The notes under the pieces: generated by a model
The model's database searches: none
Told to the model about the DNA's origin: nothing
The model's input: only the letters and a program-made list of their open reading frames with translations
Shown: positions 32,975 to 40,958 of the stretch, piece by piece
Position numbering within the stretch: position 1 is the stretch's first letter
How the letters are laid out: each line of letters begins with the position of its first letter
Origin: Seonamhaeicola aphaedonensis
GTDB taxonomy: Bacteria > Bacteroidota > Bacteroidia > Flavobacteriales > Flavobacteriaceae
Assembly: GCF_003386195.1 (NCBI RefSeq)
Contig: NZ_QRDX01000005.1
Coordinates: 252,801 to 316,800 of the forward strand
Direction of reading: 5' to 3'
DNA length: 64,000 nucleotides
Made by a program: the position numbers and the translations under genes

Positions 32975-34249
32975 TTAGTTCCTAAAAATAGTCTGTTTTC
33001 TATCTGGACCAACTGAAACAATGGTGATAGGAATTTCTAATTCTTTTTCTAAAAAGTTGATGTAATCATTTAACTCTTTAGGGAACTGAGAAGCATCTGT
33101 CATGGTAGTTAAATCTGCTTCCCAACCTTTCATTTCAGTATAAACTGGCTCTACATTTTCTGGTTCTATATTGTAAGGTAAATGTTCAATAACTTCACCT
33201 TTGTATTTATAAGCGGTACATACCTTTAAAGTTTTGAAACCTGATAGTACATCACCTTTCATCATATTAAGTTGGGTAACGCCATTTACCTGACACGCAT
33301 ATTTTAGAGCCACTAAATCTAACCAACCACAACGTCTTCTACGTCCTGTAGTAGCACCAAATTCATGACCTACACGCCCCATAGTTTCACCATCTTCGTC
33401 AAATAATTCTGTTGGAAACGGACCAGAGCCAACTCTTGTTGTATAAGCCTTAAAAATACCGAACACTTCTCCAATTTTGTTGGGAGCCACTCCTAATCCG
33501 GTACATGCTCCAGCAGCTGTAGTATTACTGGAGGTTACAAAAGGATACGTTCCAAAATCAATATCTAAAAGAGAGCCTTGTGCTCCTTCGGCTAAAATGG
33601 TTTTACCAGATTTTTGAGCCTGATATACATATTCCTCAGAGTCAATAAAAGTTAAGGATTTTAAAACATCAATAGCTTTAAAAAACTCTTCTTCTAGGTT
33701 TGCTAAATCGTATTCTATTTCAACATTGTAAAATGCTATCATAGATTCGTGTTTATCTGCTAGTGTTCTGTAGCGTTCTTTCCAATCCGATAGTTCCAAA
33801 TCACCAACACGAATACCGTTTCTACCCGTTTTATCCATATATGTTGGGCCTATACCTTTTAATGTTGACCCAATTTTGGCTTTGCCTTTAGCAGCTTCAC
33901 TTGCGGCATCTAACAGCCTGTGAGTTGGCAAGATTATATGTGCTTTGCGCGAAATAAGAAGTGATTTCCTATAGTCAATATCTTGTTCTTCTAATTTATC
34001 AAGCTCACCTTTAAAAATCACAGGATCAATAACCACCCCGTTACCAACCAAATTAGTGGCATCATCATGAAAAATCCCTGAAGGAATGGTATGTAACACG
34101 TGCTTTTTTCCGTTAAAAACCAAAGTATGTCCTGCATTGGGGCCACCTTGAAAACGGGCAATAATATTATAGTTTTTGGTAAGTACGTCAACAATTTTTC
34201 CTTTGCCTTCGTCTCCCCATTGTAGTCCTAGTAGTAAATCTACTGCCAT
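32975..34249 (-). CDS. purA: Adenylosuccinate synthetase
   Basis: A 424-residue enzyme joining IMP and aspartate with GTP in AMP synthesis. GLQWGDEGKGKIVD at 8-21 has the catalytic Asp13; GGPNAGHTL follows with the catalytic His; the GPTYMDKTGRNGIRV and TTGRRRRCGWLDLV stretches are the other family motifs. The length is normal. It ends the transcript rsh-fur-purA, 13 bases after fur, so purine synthesis, a metal or peroxide regulator and ppGpp turnover share one unit; ppGpp is known to inhibit PurA in other bacteria. Confidence 0.97.
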   Translation of the reverse strand: MAVDLLLGLQWGDEGKGKIVDVLTKNYNIIARFQGGPNAGHTLVFNGKKHVLHTIPSGIFHDDATNLVGNGVVIDPVIFKGELDKLEEQDIDYRKSLLISRKAHIILPTHRLLDAASEAAKGKAKIGSTLKGIGPTYMDKTGRNGIRVGDLELSDWKERYRTLADKHESMIAFYNVEIEYDLANLEEEFFKAIDVLKSLTFIDSEEYVYQAQKSGKTILAEGAQGSLLDIDFGTYPFVTSSNTTAAGACTGLGVAPNKIGEVFGIFKAYTTRVGSGPFPTELFDEDGETMGRVGHEFGATTGRRRRCGWLDLVALKYACQVNGVTQLNMMKGDVLSGFKTLKVCTAYKYKGEVIEHLPYNIEPENVEPVYTEMKGWEADLTTMTDASQFPKELNDYINFLEKELEIPITIVSVGPDRKQTIFRN

Positions 34250-34262
34250 TGTAAAAAATTAG

Positions 34263-34715
34263 TTATTTGGTTGATTTTCTATTTCCGTAAAAATAAAGTG
34301 AGTGGTTGTTGATTTCGATATCGAAAACTTCTTCAATTGTTTTTTTGATTGATTGAATTCTAGGGTCGCAAAATTCTATAACTTCGCCGGTATCGGTTAG
34401 AATTACATGGTCGTGCTGTTTATCAAAATAAGATTTTTCATAATGCGCTTGGTTCTGACCAAATTGGTGCTTTCTCACCAAACCGCATTCCAGAAGTAAT
34501 TCTATGGTATTATAGAGTGTGGCACGAGATACTCTATACTTTTTGTTTTTCATATTTAGATACAGAGATTCTATATCAAAATGATCATTATTGTTATAGA
34601 TTTCTTGCAGTATAGCATAGCGTTCTGGAGTTTTTCTGTGACCTTTTGTCTCTAAAAAGCTAGTAAAAACGCTTTTAACTATTTCTTGATTTTTAGTATC
34701 TACCTTTGCACTCAT
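34263..34715 (-). CDS. Fur family transcriptional regulator
   Basis: A 150-residue winged-helix regulator. [14 protein letters not shown] near 27-40 starts the DNA-binding domain; [21 protein letters not shown] is the recognition helix and wing; [20 protein letters not shown] is the metal-site segment of Fur, Zur or PerR proteins. The C-terminal CxxC pairs that bind structural zinc in many relatives are absent. Whether it senses iron, zinc or peroxide is not decided. It is 26 bases behind rsh and 13 before purA. Confidence 0.9.
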   Translation of the reverse strand: MSAKVDTKNQEIVKSVFTSFLETKGHRKTPERYAILQEIYNNNDHFDIESLYLNMKNKKYRVSRATLYNTIELLLECGLVRKHQFGQNQAHYEKSYFDKQHDHVILTDTGEVIEFCDPRIQSIKKTIEEVFDIEINNHSLYFYGNRKSTK

Positions 34716-34741
34716 AATTTAGTGGCAAATTTACACCTTTT

Positions 34742-36964
34742 TTATAATCTGGTAACTTTATCGATACCATTAATTTTTTTAAGTTTTTCAATAAGCTTTT
34801 TTATAATGGTATTGTTTTTTATGATAAGATTGATTTTTCCTGAAAAAAGCCCATCATTGCTTTCAAAATTTAGACTTTTCATATTAACATGCATGTTAGA
34901 TGAAATTACCTGAGTTATCTCGTTTACAAGACCTATATGATCAATTCCTGATACACGAATTTTTGCTAAAAATTCGGTTTGTGATGAATCAACCCATTTG
35001 GCAGGCATAATTCTATAAGCATAGTTAGATTGTAAACTTAAGGCATTAGGGCAGTTTTTTTTGTGAACTTTAATACCATCTGAAACCGTTAAAAATCCAA
35101 ATACTTGGTCTCCTGGTATTGGGTTACAGCAATTAGATAGTTTATAATCTAGTTTTTCTTCATCTTTACCAAAAACAAGCGAATCATAGTTAGCTGTGAC
35201 TTCTTCTCTTTCAATTTCTTCTTTACTAACGTTAGCCTTACGCTTTATTTTACTTTTTATAAAACTCATCAAGGCATTGCTTCTGGAGGTAGCAAAGTTT
35301 TTAAGCATGGTATTATCTATGGTGCCAATGCCAACCCTATAAAACAAATCTAAACTAGTTTTTAGTTTAAAATAGTTTACTAACTCATTTACAGAAGATT
35401 CATTAAGTGTAATTTTTAGTTGTTTAAGTTTTCTTCTAAGAATTTCTTTGCCTTCCTCACCTATACGTTTTTTGTCTTCACGAAGTGATGATTTAATTTT
35501 ACTTCTAGCTCTGGCAGTAGTAGTATAGTCTAACCAGTTTGGGTTTGGTTTTGTAGTGTCAGAAGTTAAAATATCAACTTGGTCACCGCTTTTTAGCTCG
35601 TGGCTAAGTGGTACTAATTTACCATTAACTTTGGCACCTCTGGTTTTCATGCCAACTTCGGTATGAATACTAAACGCAAAGTCTAATGCGGTAGCTCCTT
35701 TTGGTAACGATTTTAAATCGCCTCTAGGAGTAAATACAAATATTTCTTTTGAATAAAGATTTAATTTGAACTGCTCTACAAAGTCAACCGCATTAGTTTC
35801 AGGGTTTTCAAGAGCCTCTTGAAGTCTATTAATCCAAGTATCTAAGTTATCTTCTTTTTCTTTACCTTGTTTATATTTATAATGAGCGGCATAACCTTTT
35901 TCAGCTATTTCATTCATGCGTTCACTCCTAATCTGTACTTCAACCCAACGTCCTTTAGGGCCCATTACAGTTATATGTAATGCTTCATATCCTGTAGACT
36001 TTGGAGATGAAATCCAATCACGTAATCTAATGGGGTTGGGTCTGAAGTGGTCTGTAACTATAGAATAGATTTTCCAAGCAAAGAATTTCTCATTTTCTAA
36101 GTCACTTTCATAAATAATTCTAATAGCAAATTTATCATAAACTTCATCAAAAGATACGCCTTGGCTCCTCATCTTTTTTCTTATTGAAAAAATAGATTTT
36201 GGTCGTCCTTTAATGGTATACTTAAAGTTTTCTTTATCTAAAGATTTTTTAATGACACTACTAAACTGATTGATGTATTCGTCTTGCTCTTCTTTGCTTT
36301 CTTTGATTTTTCCTAAAATGTCAAAATAAACATCAGGGTCTGTGTATTTGAGGCCTAAATCTTCAAGCTCTGTTTTAATATTGTAAAGCCCAATCCTATG
36401 AGCTAAAGGAGCATAAATATAAAGTGTTTCCGAGGCTATTTTTTCTTGCTTATCTGGACGCATGGAGTCCATTGTTTGCATGTTGTGAAGCCTATCTGCA
36501 ATTTTAATAATGATAACCCGAACATCATCATTAAGTGTTAACAGCATTTTACGGAAATTTTCTGCTTGTAAAGACACATCCATGTCTTTTTCTTTACTCA
36601 TTGATGAGATTTTAGTGAGCCCATCAACAATAGTGGCTACGGTTTCCCCAAAACGTTTTCTTATATCTTCAATGGTGTAATCGGGGCTATCTTCAACCAC
36701 ATCATGCAGAAGTGCAGCTGCAATAGAAGTGCCATCTAAACCAATTTCTTGAGCTACAATTTTTGCCACAGCCAAGGGATGGAAAATATAAGCCTCACCA
36801 GATTTTCTGCGCTGGTCTTTATGACCATCCATAGCGACTTCAAAAGCACTTCTTATAAGTTTTTTATCATCATCAGAAAGCGTGGTATAACTTACCTTTA
36901 AAAGTTCCTTGTAGGCTTTAGTGATGGCTGCATTTTCTATTTCAATCTCTTGGGCTGTCATCAT
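34742..36964 (-). CDS. rsh: Bifunctional (p)ppGpp synthetase/hydrolase (RelA/SpoT homologue)
   Basis: A 740-residue stringent-response enzyme. The N-terminal HD hydrolase domain keeps its metal site (YIFHPLAVAKIV, ALLHDVVEDSPD), so hydrolysis should be active. The synthetase domain follows with YDKFAIRIIY and STGYEALHITVMGPKG at about 265-340. Next come TGS (EIFVFTPRGDLKSLPKGATALDFAF, near 395-420), a helical zinc-finger-like region with CCNPIPGDQ, and a C-terminal ACT domain. An intact HD plus synthetase makes it a bifunctional enzyme, as usual in this phylum. It begins the rsh-fur-purA unit. Confidence 0.96.
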   Translation of the reverse strand: MMTAQEIEIENAAITKAYKELLKVSYTTLSDDDKKLIRSAFEVAMDGHKDQRRKSGEAYIFHPLAVAKIVAQEIGLDGTSIAAALLHDVVEDSPDYTIEDIRKRFGETVATIVDGLTKISSMSKEKDMDVSLQAENFRKMLLTLNDDVRVIIIKIADRLHNMQTMDSMRPDKQEKIASETLYIYAPLAHRIGLYNIKTELEDLGLKYTDPDVYFDILGKIKESKEEQDEYINQFSSVIKKSLDKENFKYTIKGRPKSIFSIRKKMRSQGVSFDEVYDKFAIRIIYESDLENEKFFAWKIYSIVTDHFRPNPIRLRDWISSPKSTGYEALHITVMGPKGRWVEVQIRSERMNEIAEKGYAAHYKYKQGKEKEDNLDTWINRLQEALENPETNAVDFVEQFKLNLYSKEIFVFTPRGDLKSLPKGATALDFAFSIHTEVGMKTRGAKVNGKLVPLSHELKSGDQVDILTSDTTKPNPNWLDYTTTARARSKIKSSLREDKKRIGEEGKEILRRKLKQLKITLNESSVNELVNYFKLKTSLDLFYRVGIGTIDNTMLKNFATSRSNALMSFIKSKIKRKANVSKEEIEREEVTANYDSLVFGKDEEKLDYKLSNCCNPIPGDQVFGFLTVSDGIKVHKKNCPNALSLQSNYAYRIMPAKWVDSSQTEFLAKIRVSGIDHIGLVNEITQVISSNMHVNMKSLNFESNDGLFSGKINLIIKNNTIIKKLIEKLKKINGIDKVTRL

Positions 36965-37037
36965 AGATTAAAAGTAATATAAAGAATAGTAACAGCCAAC
37001 AAGAAGACTGTTTTTTGTATTGCTTGTAATACTGGGT

Positions 37038-37613
37038 TTAAGAATTTAAAAAATCTATAAGTTTTTGAACCGCTTTCCCACGGTGACCAATGCTGTTTTT
37101 TAAGTTTAAATCCATTTGAGCAAAAGTCTCTTTGTATCCATTAGGCTTAAAAATGGGATCATATCCAAATCCTTTTTCACCTAGTTTTATTTTGGTAATA
37201 ACACCCTTACAAATACCTGTGAATGTTTTTAATTCATTGTTAGTAATCAAAGCAATAACCGTTTTAAACTGAGCATTTCTGTTGTCTTTATTTTTTAACT
37301 CTTTTAGAAGTTTTTTTGTGTTATCTTCAGAATTGCGTTGTTCACCAGCGTATCGTGCGGAATATACCCCAGGCGCTCCGTTTAAGGTATCAACCTCTAA
37401 TCCGGTATCATCTGCAAAACAATCATAGCCATAGTTTGTTTTTATATATTCTGCTTTTTGAATTGCATTACCCTCAATGGTATCTTTGGTTTCTGGAATA
37501 TCTTCAAAACAGCCAATATCTTTTAAACTTAAAAGTTTGATGTCTTGTGGAATTAAAGCTTGTACTTCTTTAAGTTTATTTAAATTATTGGTTGCAAATA
37601 CGAGTTTATTCAT
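37038..37613 (-). CDS. rdgB: Non-canonical purine NTP pyrophosphatase (RdgB/HAM1)
   Basis: A 191-residue enzyme hydrolysing ITP, dITP and XTP so that deaminated purines stay out of nucleic acids. FATNNLNKLKEVQ at the N-terminus, DDTGLEVDTLNGAPGVYSARYAG near 67-89 with the metal-binding acids, FGYDPIF, and SIGHRGKA near the C-terminus are the family motifs. It lies 73 bases upstream of rsh on the same strand. Confidence 0.96.
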   Translation of the reverse strand: MNKLVFATNNLNKLKEVQALIPQDIKLLSLKDIGCFEDIPETKDTIEGNAIQKAEYIKTNYGYDCFADDTGLEVDTLNGAPGVYSARYAGEQRNSEDNTKKLLKELKNKDNRNAQFKTVIALITNNELKTFTGICKGVITKIKLGEKGFGYDPIFKPNGYKETFAQMDLNLKNSIGHRGKAVQKLIDFLNS

Positions 37614-37693
37614 TTTAAATAAATGCCTTTTAGCCTCATTAACTTTTTTTAATTAGTTTTATGGAATACAAAGCAAAAATAAAATTTATAGTT

Positions 37694-38059
37694 ATGAAAA
37701 AATTAATTGTTTTGTTGTTTATTGTTTTTGGATTAGTAAATCTCCAGGCTCAAAACAGAAAACAAACTAACGCCAACTATGAAAATATTTTTTTCAAAGG
37801 CTCTGAAGTTTTAGTCGATAGAATAGTTTATTCTTCTCAATTTGATAGCGCAAAATCTGAGGCTGAATATTTGATAACTATCTATGGTAAGGTAAAAGGC
37901 AGTAATCAAGAACTGTGTCATTATGTAAAATCTACAGAAGGTTTGGAGTATTACAAAGAAATTTTTGAAACGAACTACAAAAGAATTGATATATATAACA
38001 CTAAATATAAAATAGGGAGTAAACCTCATTACAGGACTTCAATTAGAGTTTCATATTAA
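37694..38059 (+). CDS. Small secreted protein, unknown
   Basis: A 121-residue protein with a clear signal peptide: MKK, a hydrophobic core to about residue 17, and a LQAQ cleavage site. The mature part of about 100 residues is mixed alpha/beta and rich in Tyr and Lys, with one Cys. I do not recognise a family. I chose the ATG at 37694 because the 11 residues upstream would spoil the signal peptide. It diverges from rdgB and precedes hpf by 90 bases. Periplasmic or surface location follows from the signal; no lipobox cysteine is present. Confidence 0.65.
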   Translation: MKKLIVLLFIVFGLVNLQAQNRKQTNANYENIFFKGSEVLVDRIVYSSQFDSAKSEAEYLITIYGKVKGSNQELCHYVKSTEGLEYYKEIFETNYKRIDIYNTKYKIGSKPHYRTSIRVSY

Positions 38060-38149
38060 TTCACTCTAATGTTTGTTTAAAATGATAAATATCACTTGAT
38101 TTATTTACAAAGAATTTTAATTTTATAATATTGTTGAATCAAATTGAAA

Positions 38150-38455
38150 ATGACTATGAATATAAACATTCAATACGTTCATATTGGCAATAGTGATGCT
38201 ATGAACACCTACGTAACCGAAAAACTAAACAATCTTCACAAAAAATACGATTGGATTATTAAAGCTGAGGTTCATTTTGAAGTAGAGCTAAACGCCAAAG
38301 AAAAAGGTAAAATATGTAAAATTGAATTAAGTGCTCCTGGGCCTAGAATTTTTGCTAGTTCTAATGAAGATCAATACGAAGAGGCCGTAAAGAAAACCAT
38401 AAAGGATTTAGAAATACAACTAAAAAAGCGTAAGCAAGTTTTTAGTAGTCATTAA
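38150..38455 (+). CDS. hpf: Ribosome hibernation factor, short HPF/RaiA type
   Basis: A 101-residue protein with the HPF/YfiA beta-alpha-beta-beta-beta-alpha pattern: INIQYVHIGNSDAMNTYVTEKL at the start, a central strand pair (IIKAEVHFEVE, KICKIELSAPG), and DQYEEAVKKTIKDLEIQLKKRK as the last helix. It binds the decoding site of idle ribosomes. It lacks the C-terminal dimerisation domain of long HPF. Start ATG 38150, with 38156 equally possible. Convergent with rlmH across a shared terminator. Confidence 0.9.
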   Translation: MTMNINIQYVHIGNSDAMNTYVTEKLNNLHKKYDWIIKAEVHFEVELNAKEKGKICKIELSAPGPRIFASSNEDQYEEAVKKTIKDLEIQLKKRKQVFSSH

Positions 38456-38476
38456 TTATTAAATATTTTTTAAAGC

Positions 38477-38517
38477 AACCTTATCACTATTATGTTTTTA
38501 CTGATGGTGATAAGGTT
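38477..38517. terminator. Shared terminator between hpf and rlmH
   Basis: AACCTTATCAC (38477-38487) pairs with GTGATAAGGTT (38507-38517) around a T-rich loop. The right arm overlaps the rlmH stop region. Confidence 0.7.
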
Positions 38518-38971
38518 CATTTTTTAAAATGGTAAAACCTCTGTAAAGTTGTTCAATAAAGAATAGCCTAACCATTTGATGTGAAAAAGTCATTTTTGAT
38601 AATGATAATTTACTGTTTGCCCTTTGGTAAAGAGCTTCTGAAAACCCGTAAGGACCTCCAATAACAAAAACTAGTTGTTTAATACCAGAGTTCATATGTT
38701 TTTGAAGGTATTCTGAAAACACTAAAGAACTAAATTGCTTGCCTTTTTCATCTAACAGAATTAGTGTGTCAGACTTGCTGGTTTTGTTTAAAATAAGTTC
38801 GCCTTCTTTTTGTTTTTGTTGTTCCTCACTTAAATTTTTAGCATTTCTTAAATCAGGGATTATTTCAAAAGAAAACTTAATATAAAAGCCTAGCCTTTTG
38901 ATATACTGGCTAATAAGGAGCTGTAATTCATTATTATCTGTTTTACCAATGGCAATAAGTTTTATCGTCAT
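38498..38971 (-). CDS. rlmH: 23S rRNA (pseudouridine-1915-N3)-methyltransferase
   Basis: A 157-residue SPOUT methyltransferase acting on helix 69 of assembled ribosomes. LILLDEKGKQFSS, VFVIGGPYGFSEALY with the SAM-binding glycine loop, and the knot ending SKMTFSHQMVRLFFIEQLYRG are diagnostic, as is the NEPYHH C-terminus. Its substrate pseudouridine is made by RluD, encoded at 12277. Divergent from nadC. Confidence 0.97.
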   Translation of the reverse strand: MTIKLIAIGKTDNNELQLLISQYIKRLGFYIKFSFEIIPDLRNAKNLSEEQQKQKEGELILNKTSKSDTLILLDEKGKQFSSLVFSEYLQKHMNSGIKQLVFVIGGPYGFSEALYQRANSKLSLSKMTFSHQMVRLFFIEQLYRGFTILKNEPYHHQ

Positions 38972-39071
38972 AAAATCAAAATTAAGTATTTGTAGTTGCG
39001 AAATTTTTATTTAAAACTAAAATAAATAGCAAATTCATAAATCTAAAATTTAAAAAAGCAAATCTATTTAT

Positions 39072-39079
39072 TATTTTTG
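39072..39079 (+). promoter_or_regulatory. -7 box (TATTTTTG) before nadC
   Basis: TATTTTTG fits TAnnTTTG and lies 20 bases before the ATG at 39100. No good -33 TTG was found. Confidence 0.35.
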
Positions 39080-39099
39080 TCGCAAACCAACAAAAAAAT

Positions 39100-39960
39100 A
39101 TGATTACACAAGAGCAGTTTGATCAAGAGGTAAGAGCCATTATTGCTAATGCTATTAGGGAAGATGTTGGAGATGGCGATCATAGTTCCTTAGCCTGTAT
39201 CCCAGAGAATGCCAGAGGAAAGGCTAAAATATTAGTAAAGGATAAAGGTATTATTGGTGGTGTTAATTTTGCAAAGAAAATTTTTGCTTACGTTGATAAA
39301 AATCTGAGATTAGATGTTCGTATTGAAGATGGTGAAGAGGTTACTTATGGAGATGTAGTCATGTATATTGAAGGACCATCACAATCAATTTTAAAAGCTG
39401 AGCGTACTGTTTTGAACTCTATGCAGCGTATGAGTGCCATTGCTACTAAAACAAGGCATTTTGTAAACCTTATTAAAGGAACAAATACTAAAATTTTAGA
39501 TACCAGAAAAACCACACCAGGAATTAGGGTCCTTGAAAAGTGGGCAGTGAAAATTGGTGGTGGTGAAAATCATAGGTTTGCTTTATATGATATGATAATG
39601 CTCAAGGATAATCATATAGACTTTGCAGGGGGGATTACCAAAGCTATTGAAACAAGTAAGCTATACTTAAGAGAAACTGGTAAGAACTTAAATATTATGG
39701 TTGAGGCTCGAGATTTGAGTGAGGTTGAAGAGATTTTAAGAAACGATGGCGTTTACCGAATTTTACTTGATAATTTTGATTATGAAGATACTAGAAAGGC
39801 GGTAAAAATGATTGGAGATAAGTGCTTAACAGAATCTTCTGGTAACATAAATGAAGATACCATAAGACACTATGCCGAGTGTGGTGTAAACTTTATTTCC
39901 TGTGGGGCATTAACACATTCGGTTCACAACATGGATTTAAGTTTAAAAGCTATAAAATAG
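39100..39960 (+). CDS. nadC: Nicotinate-nucleotide pyrophosphorylase (carboxylating)
   Basis: A 286-residue enzyme converting quinolinate and PRPP to nicotinate mononucleotide in NAD synthesis. AERTVLNSMQRMSAIAT, DTRKTTPGIRVLEKWAVKIGGG and HRFALYDMIMLKDNHI supply the quinolinate- and phosphate-binding residues; the C-terminal SSGNINEDTIRHYAECGVNFIS completes the TIM barrel. It is followed at 68 bases by the YihY gene on the same strand. Confidence 0.96.
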   Translation: MITQEQFDQEVRAIIANAIREDVGDGDHSSLACIPENARGKAKILVKDKGIIGGVNFAKKIFAYVDKNLRLDVRIEDGEEVTYGDVVMYIEGPSQSILKAERTVLNSMQRMSAIATKTRHFVNLIKGTNTKILDTRKTTPGIRVLEKWAVKIGGGENHRFALYDMIMLKDNHIDFAGGITKAIETSKLYLRETGKNLNIMVEARDLSEVEEILRNDGVYRILLDNFDYEDTRKAVKMIGDKCLTESSGNINEDTIRHYAECGVNFISCGALTHSVHNMDLSLKAIK

Positions 39961-40028
39961 TTTCTTTTCGTTATTTTACTAAGGTCATATTTAATAACTT
40001 TGTGTTATCTTTTTAATGCAATTTATTT

Positions 40029-40955
40029 ATGACTAAACCCATTGAAGACAAACTAGAAAAAATTCCAGTTATAAATGTCTTGGTGAGGTTTCTCAAAAAA
40101 ATTAAACTTCCGGGCTTAGAAGGTTTATCTTTATATGATTTATTGGAACTGTATATTATTGGCATTGCAAAAGGAGCTTTAACAACCCGTGCCAGTGCCA
40201 TTGCTTTTAGTTTTTTTATGGCGCTGTTTCCGTTTTTGCTTTTTGTACTTTTTATCATTCCTTATATTCCGGTTGAGGGATTTAAAACAGATTTTTTGGG
40301 TTTTTTAGAATCGTTTTTGCCACCCAATACTTCGGATTTTTTTATTCATAATATTTTTGAGAATATTGACCAATCTCAAAGAGGAGGCTTATTATCGTCT
40401 GTTTTTGTATTATCCATTGCCTTAATGGCAAATGGTGTTAATGCCGTGTTTTCTGGGTTTGAAAATTCATATCACGAACAATTGACTAGAAATGTGTTCA
40501 AACAATACATGTACGCACTAGGTATTGCATTAATATTAGCATTCTTACTAATCCTCACCATTGCTTTTTTAGGGTATTTTCAAATATACGTGGTACAAGG
40601 TTTGTTGGAGGTATTAGAGGTAGATTCCCAAAATGTGTTTTGGGCTAATTTTGCGCAGTATTTCTTTTTTATAATTATGGTTTATTTGGCCACCGCTACT
40701 TTATATTACTTTGGAACCCATGAAGGAAAGCATTCAAAATTCTTTTCAATAGGAGCACTTTTTACCACCCTACTTATTATGTTGTCCTCTTATTTGTTTG
40801 GTATTTATATTGAAAACTTTGGCCAGTACAATAAGCTTTATGGTTCTATTGGCGCCTTGTTAATTCTACTATTTTATCTATGGTTGAACGCCAATATCCT
40901 ATTGTTAGGATATGAGTTAAATGCTTCTTTGAATAAACTACGTAAAAGTTGCTAG
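40029..40955 (+). CDS. YihY/UPF0761 family inner-membrane protein
   Basis: A 308-residue protein with about six membrane segments from residue 50 to 300. TTRASAIAFSFFMALFPFLLFV near 55-76 and YGSIGALLILLFYLWLNANILLLGYELNA at the end are the family signature (formerly mis-named RNase BN or virulence factor BrkB). Function is not established; a transport role is often suggested. Its stop lies three bases before priA, so the two are co-transcribed. Confidence 0.9.
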   Translation: MTKPIEDKLEKIPVINVLVRFLKKIKLPGLEGLSLYDLLELYIIGIAKGALTTRASAIAFSFFMALFPFLLFVLFIIPYIPVEGFKTDFLGFLESFLPPNTSDFFIHNIFENIDQSQRGGLLSSVFVLSIALMANGVNAVFSGFENSYHEQLTRNVFKQYMYALGIALILAFLLILTIAFLGYFQIYVVQGLLEVLEVDSQNVFWANFAQYFFFIIMVYLATATLYYFGTHEGKHSKFFSIGALFTTLLIMLSSYLFGIYIENFGQYNKLYGSIGALLILLFYLWLNANILLLGYELNASLNKLRKSC

Positions 40956-40958
40956 TTT

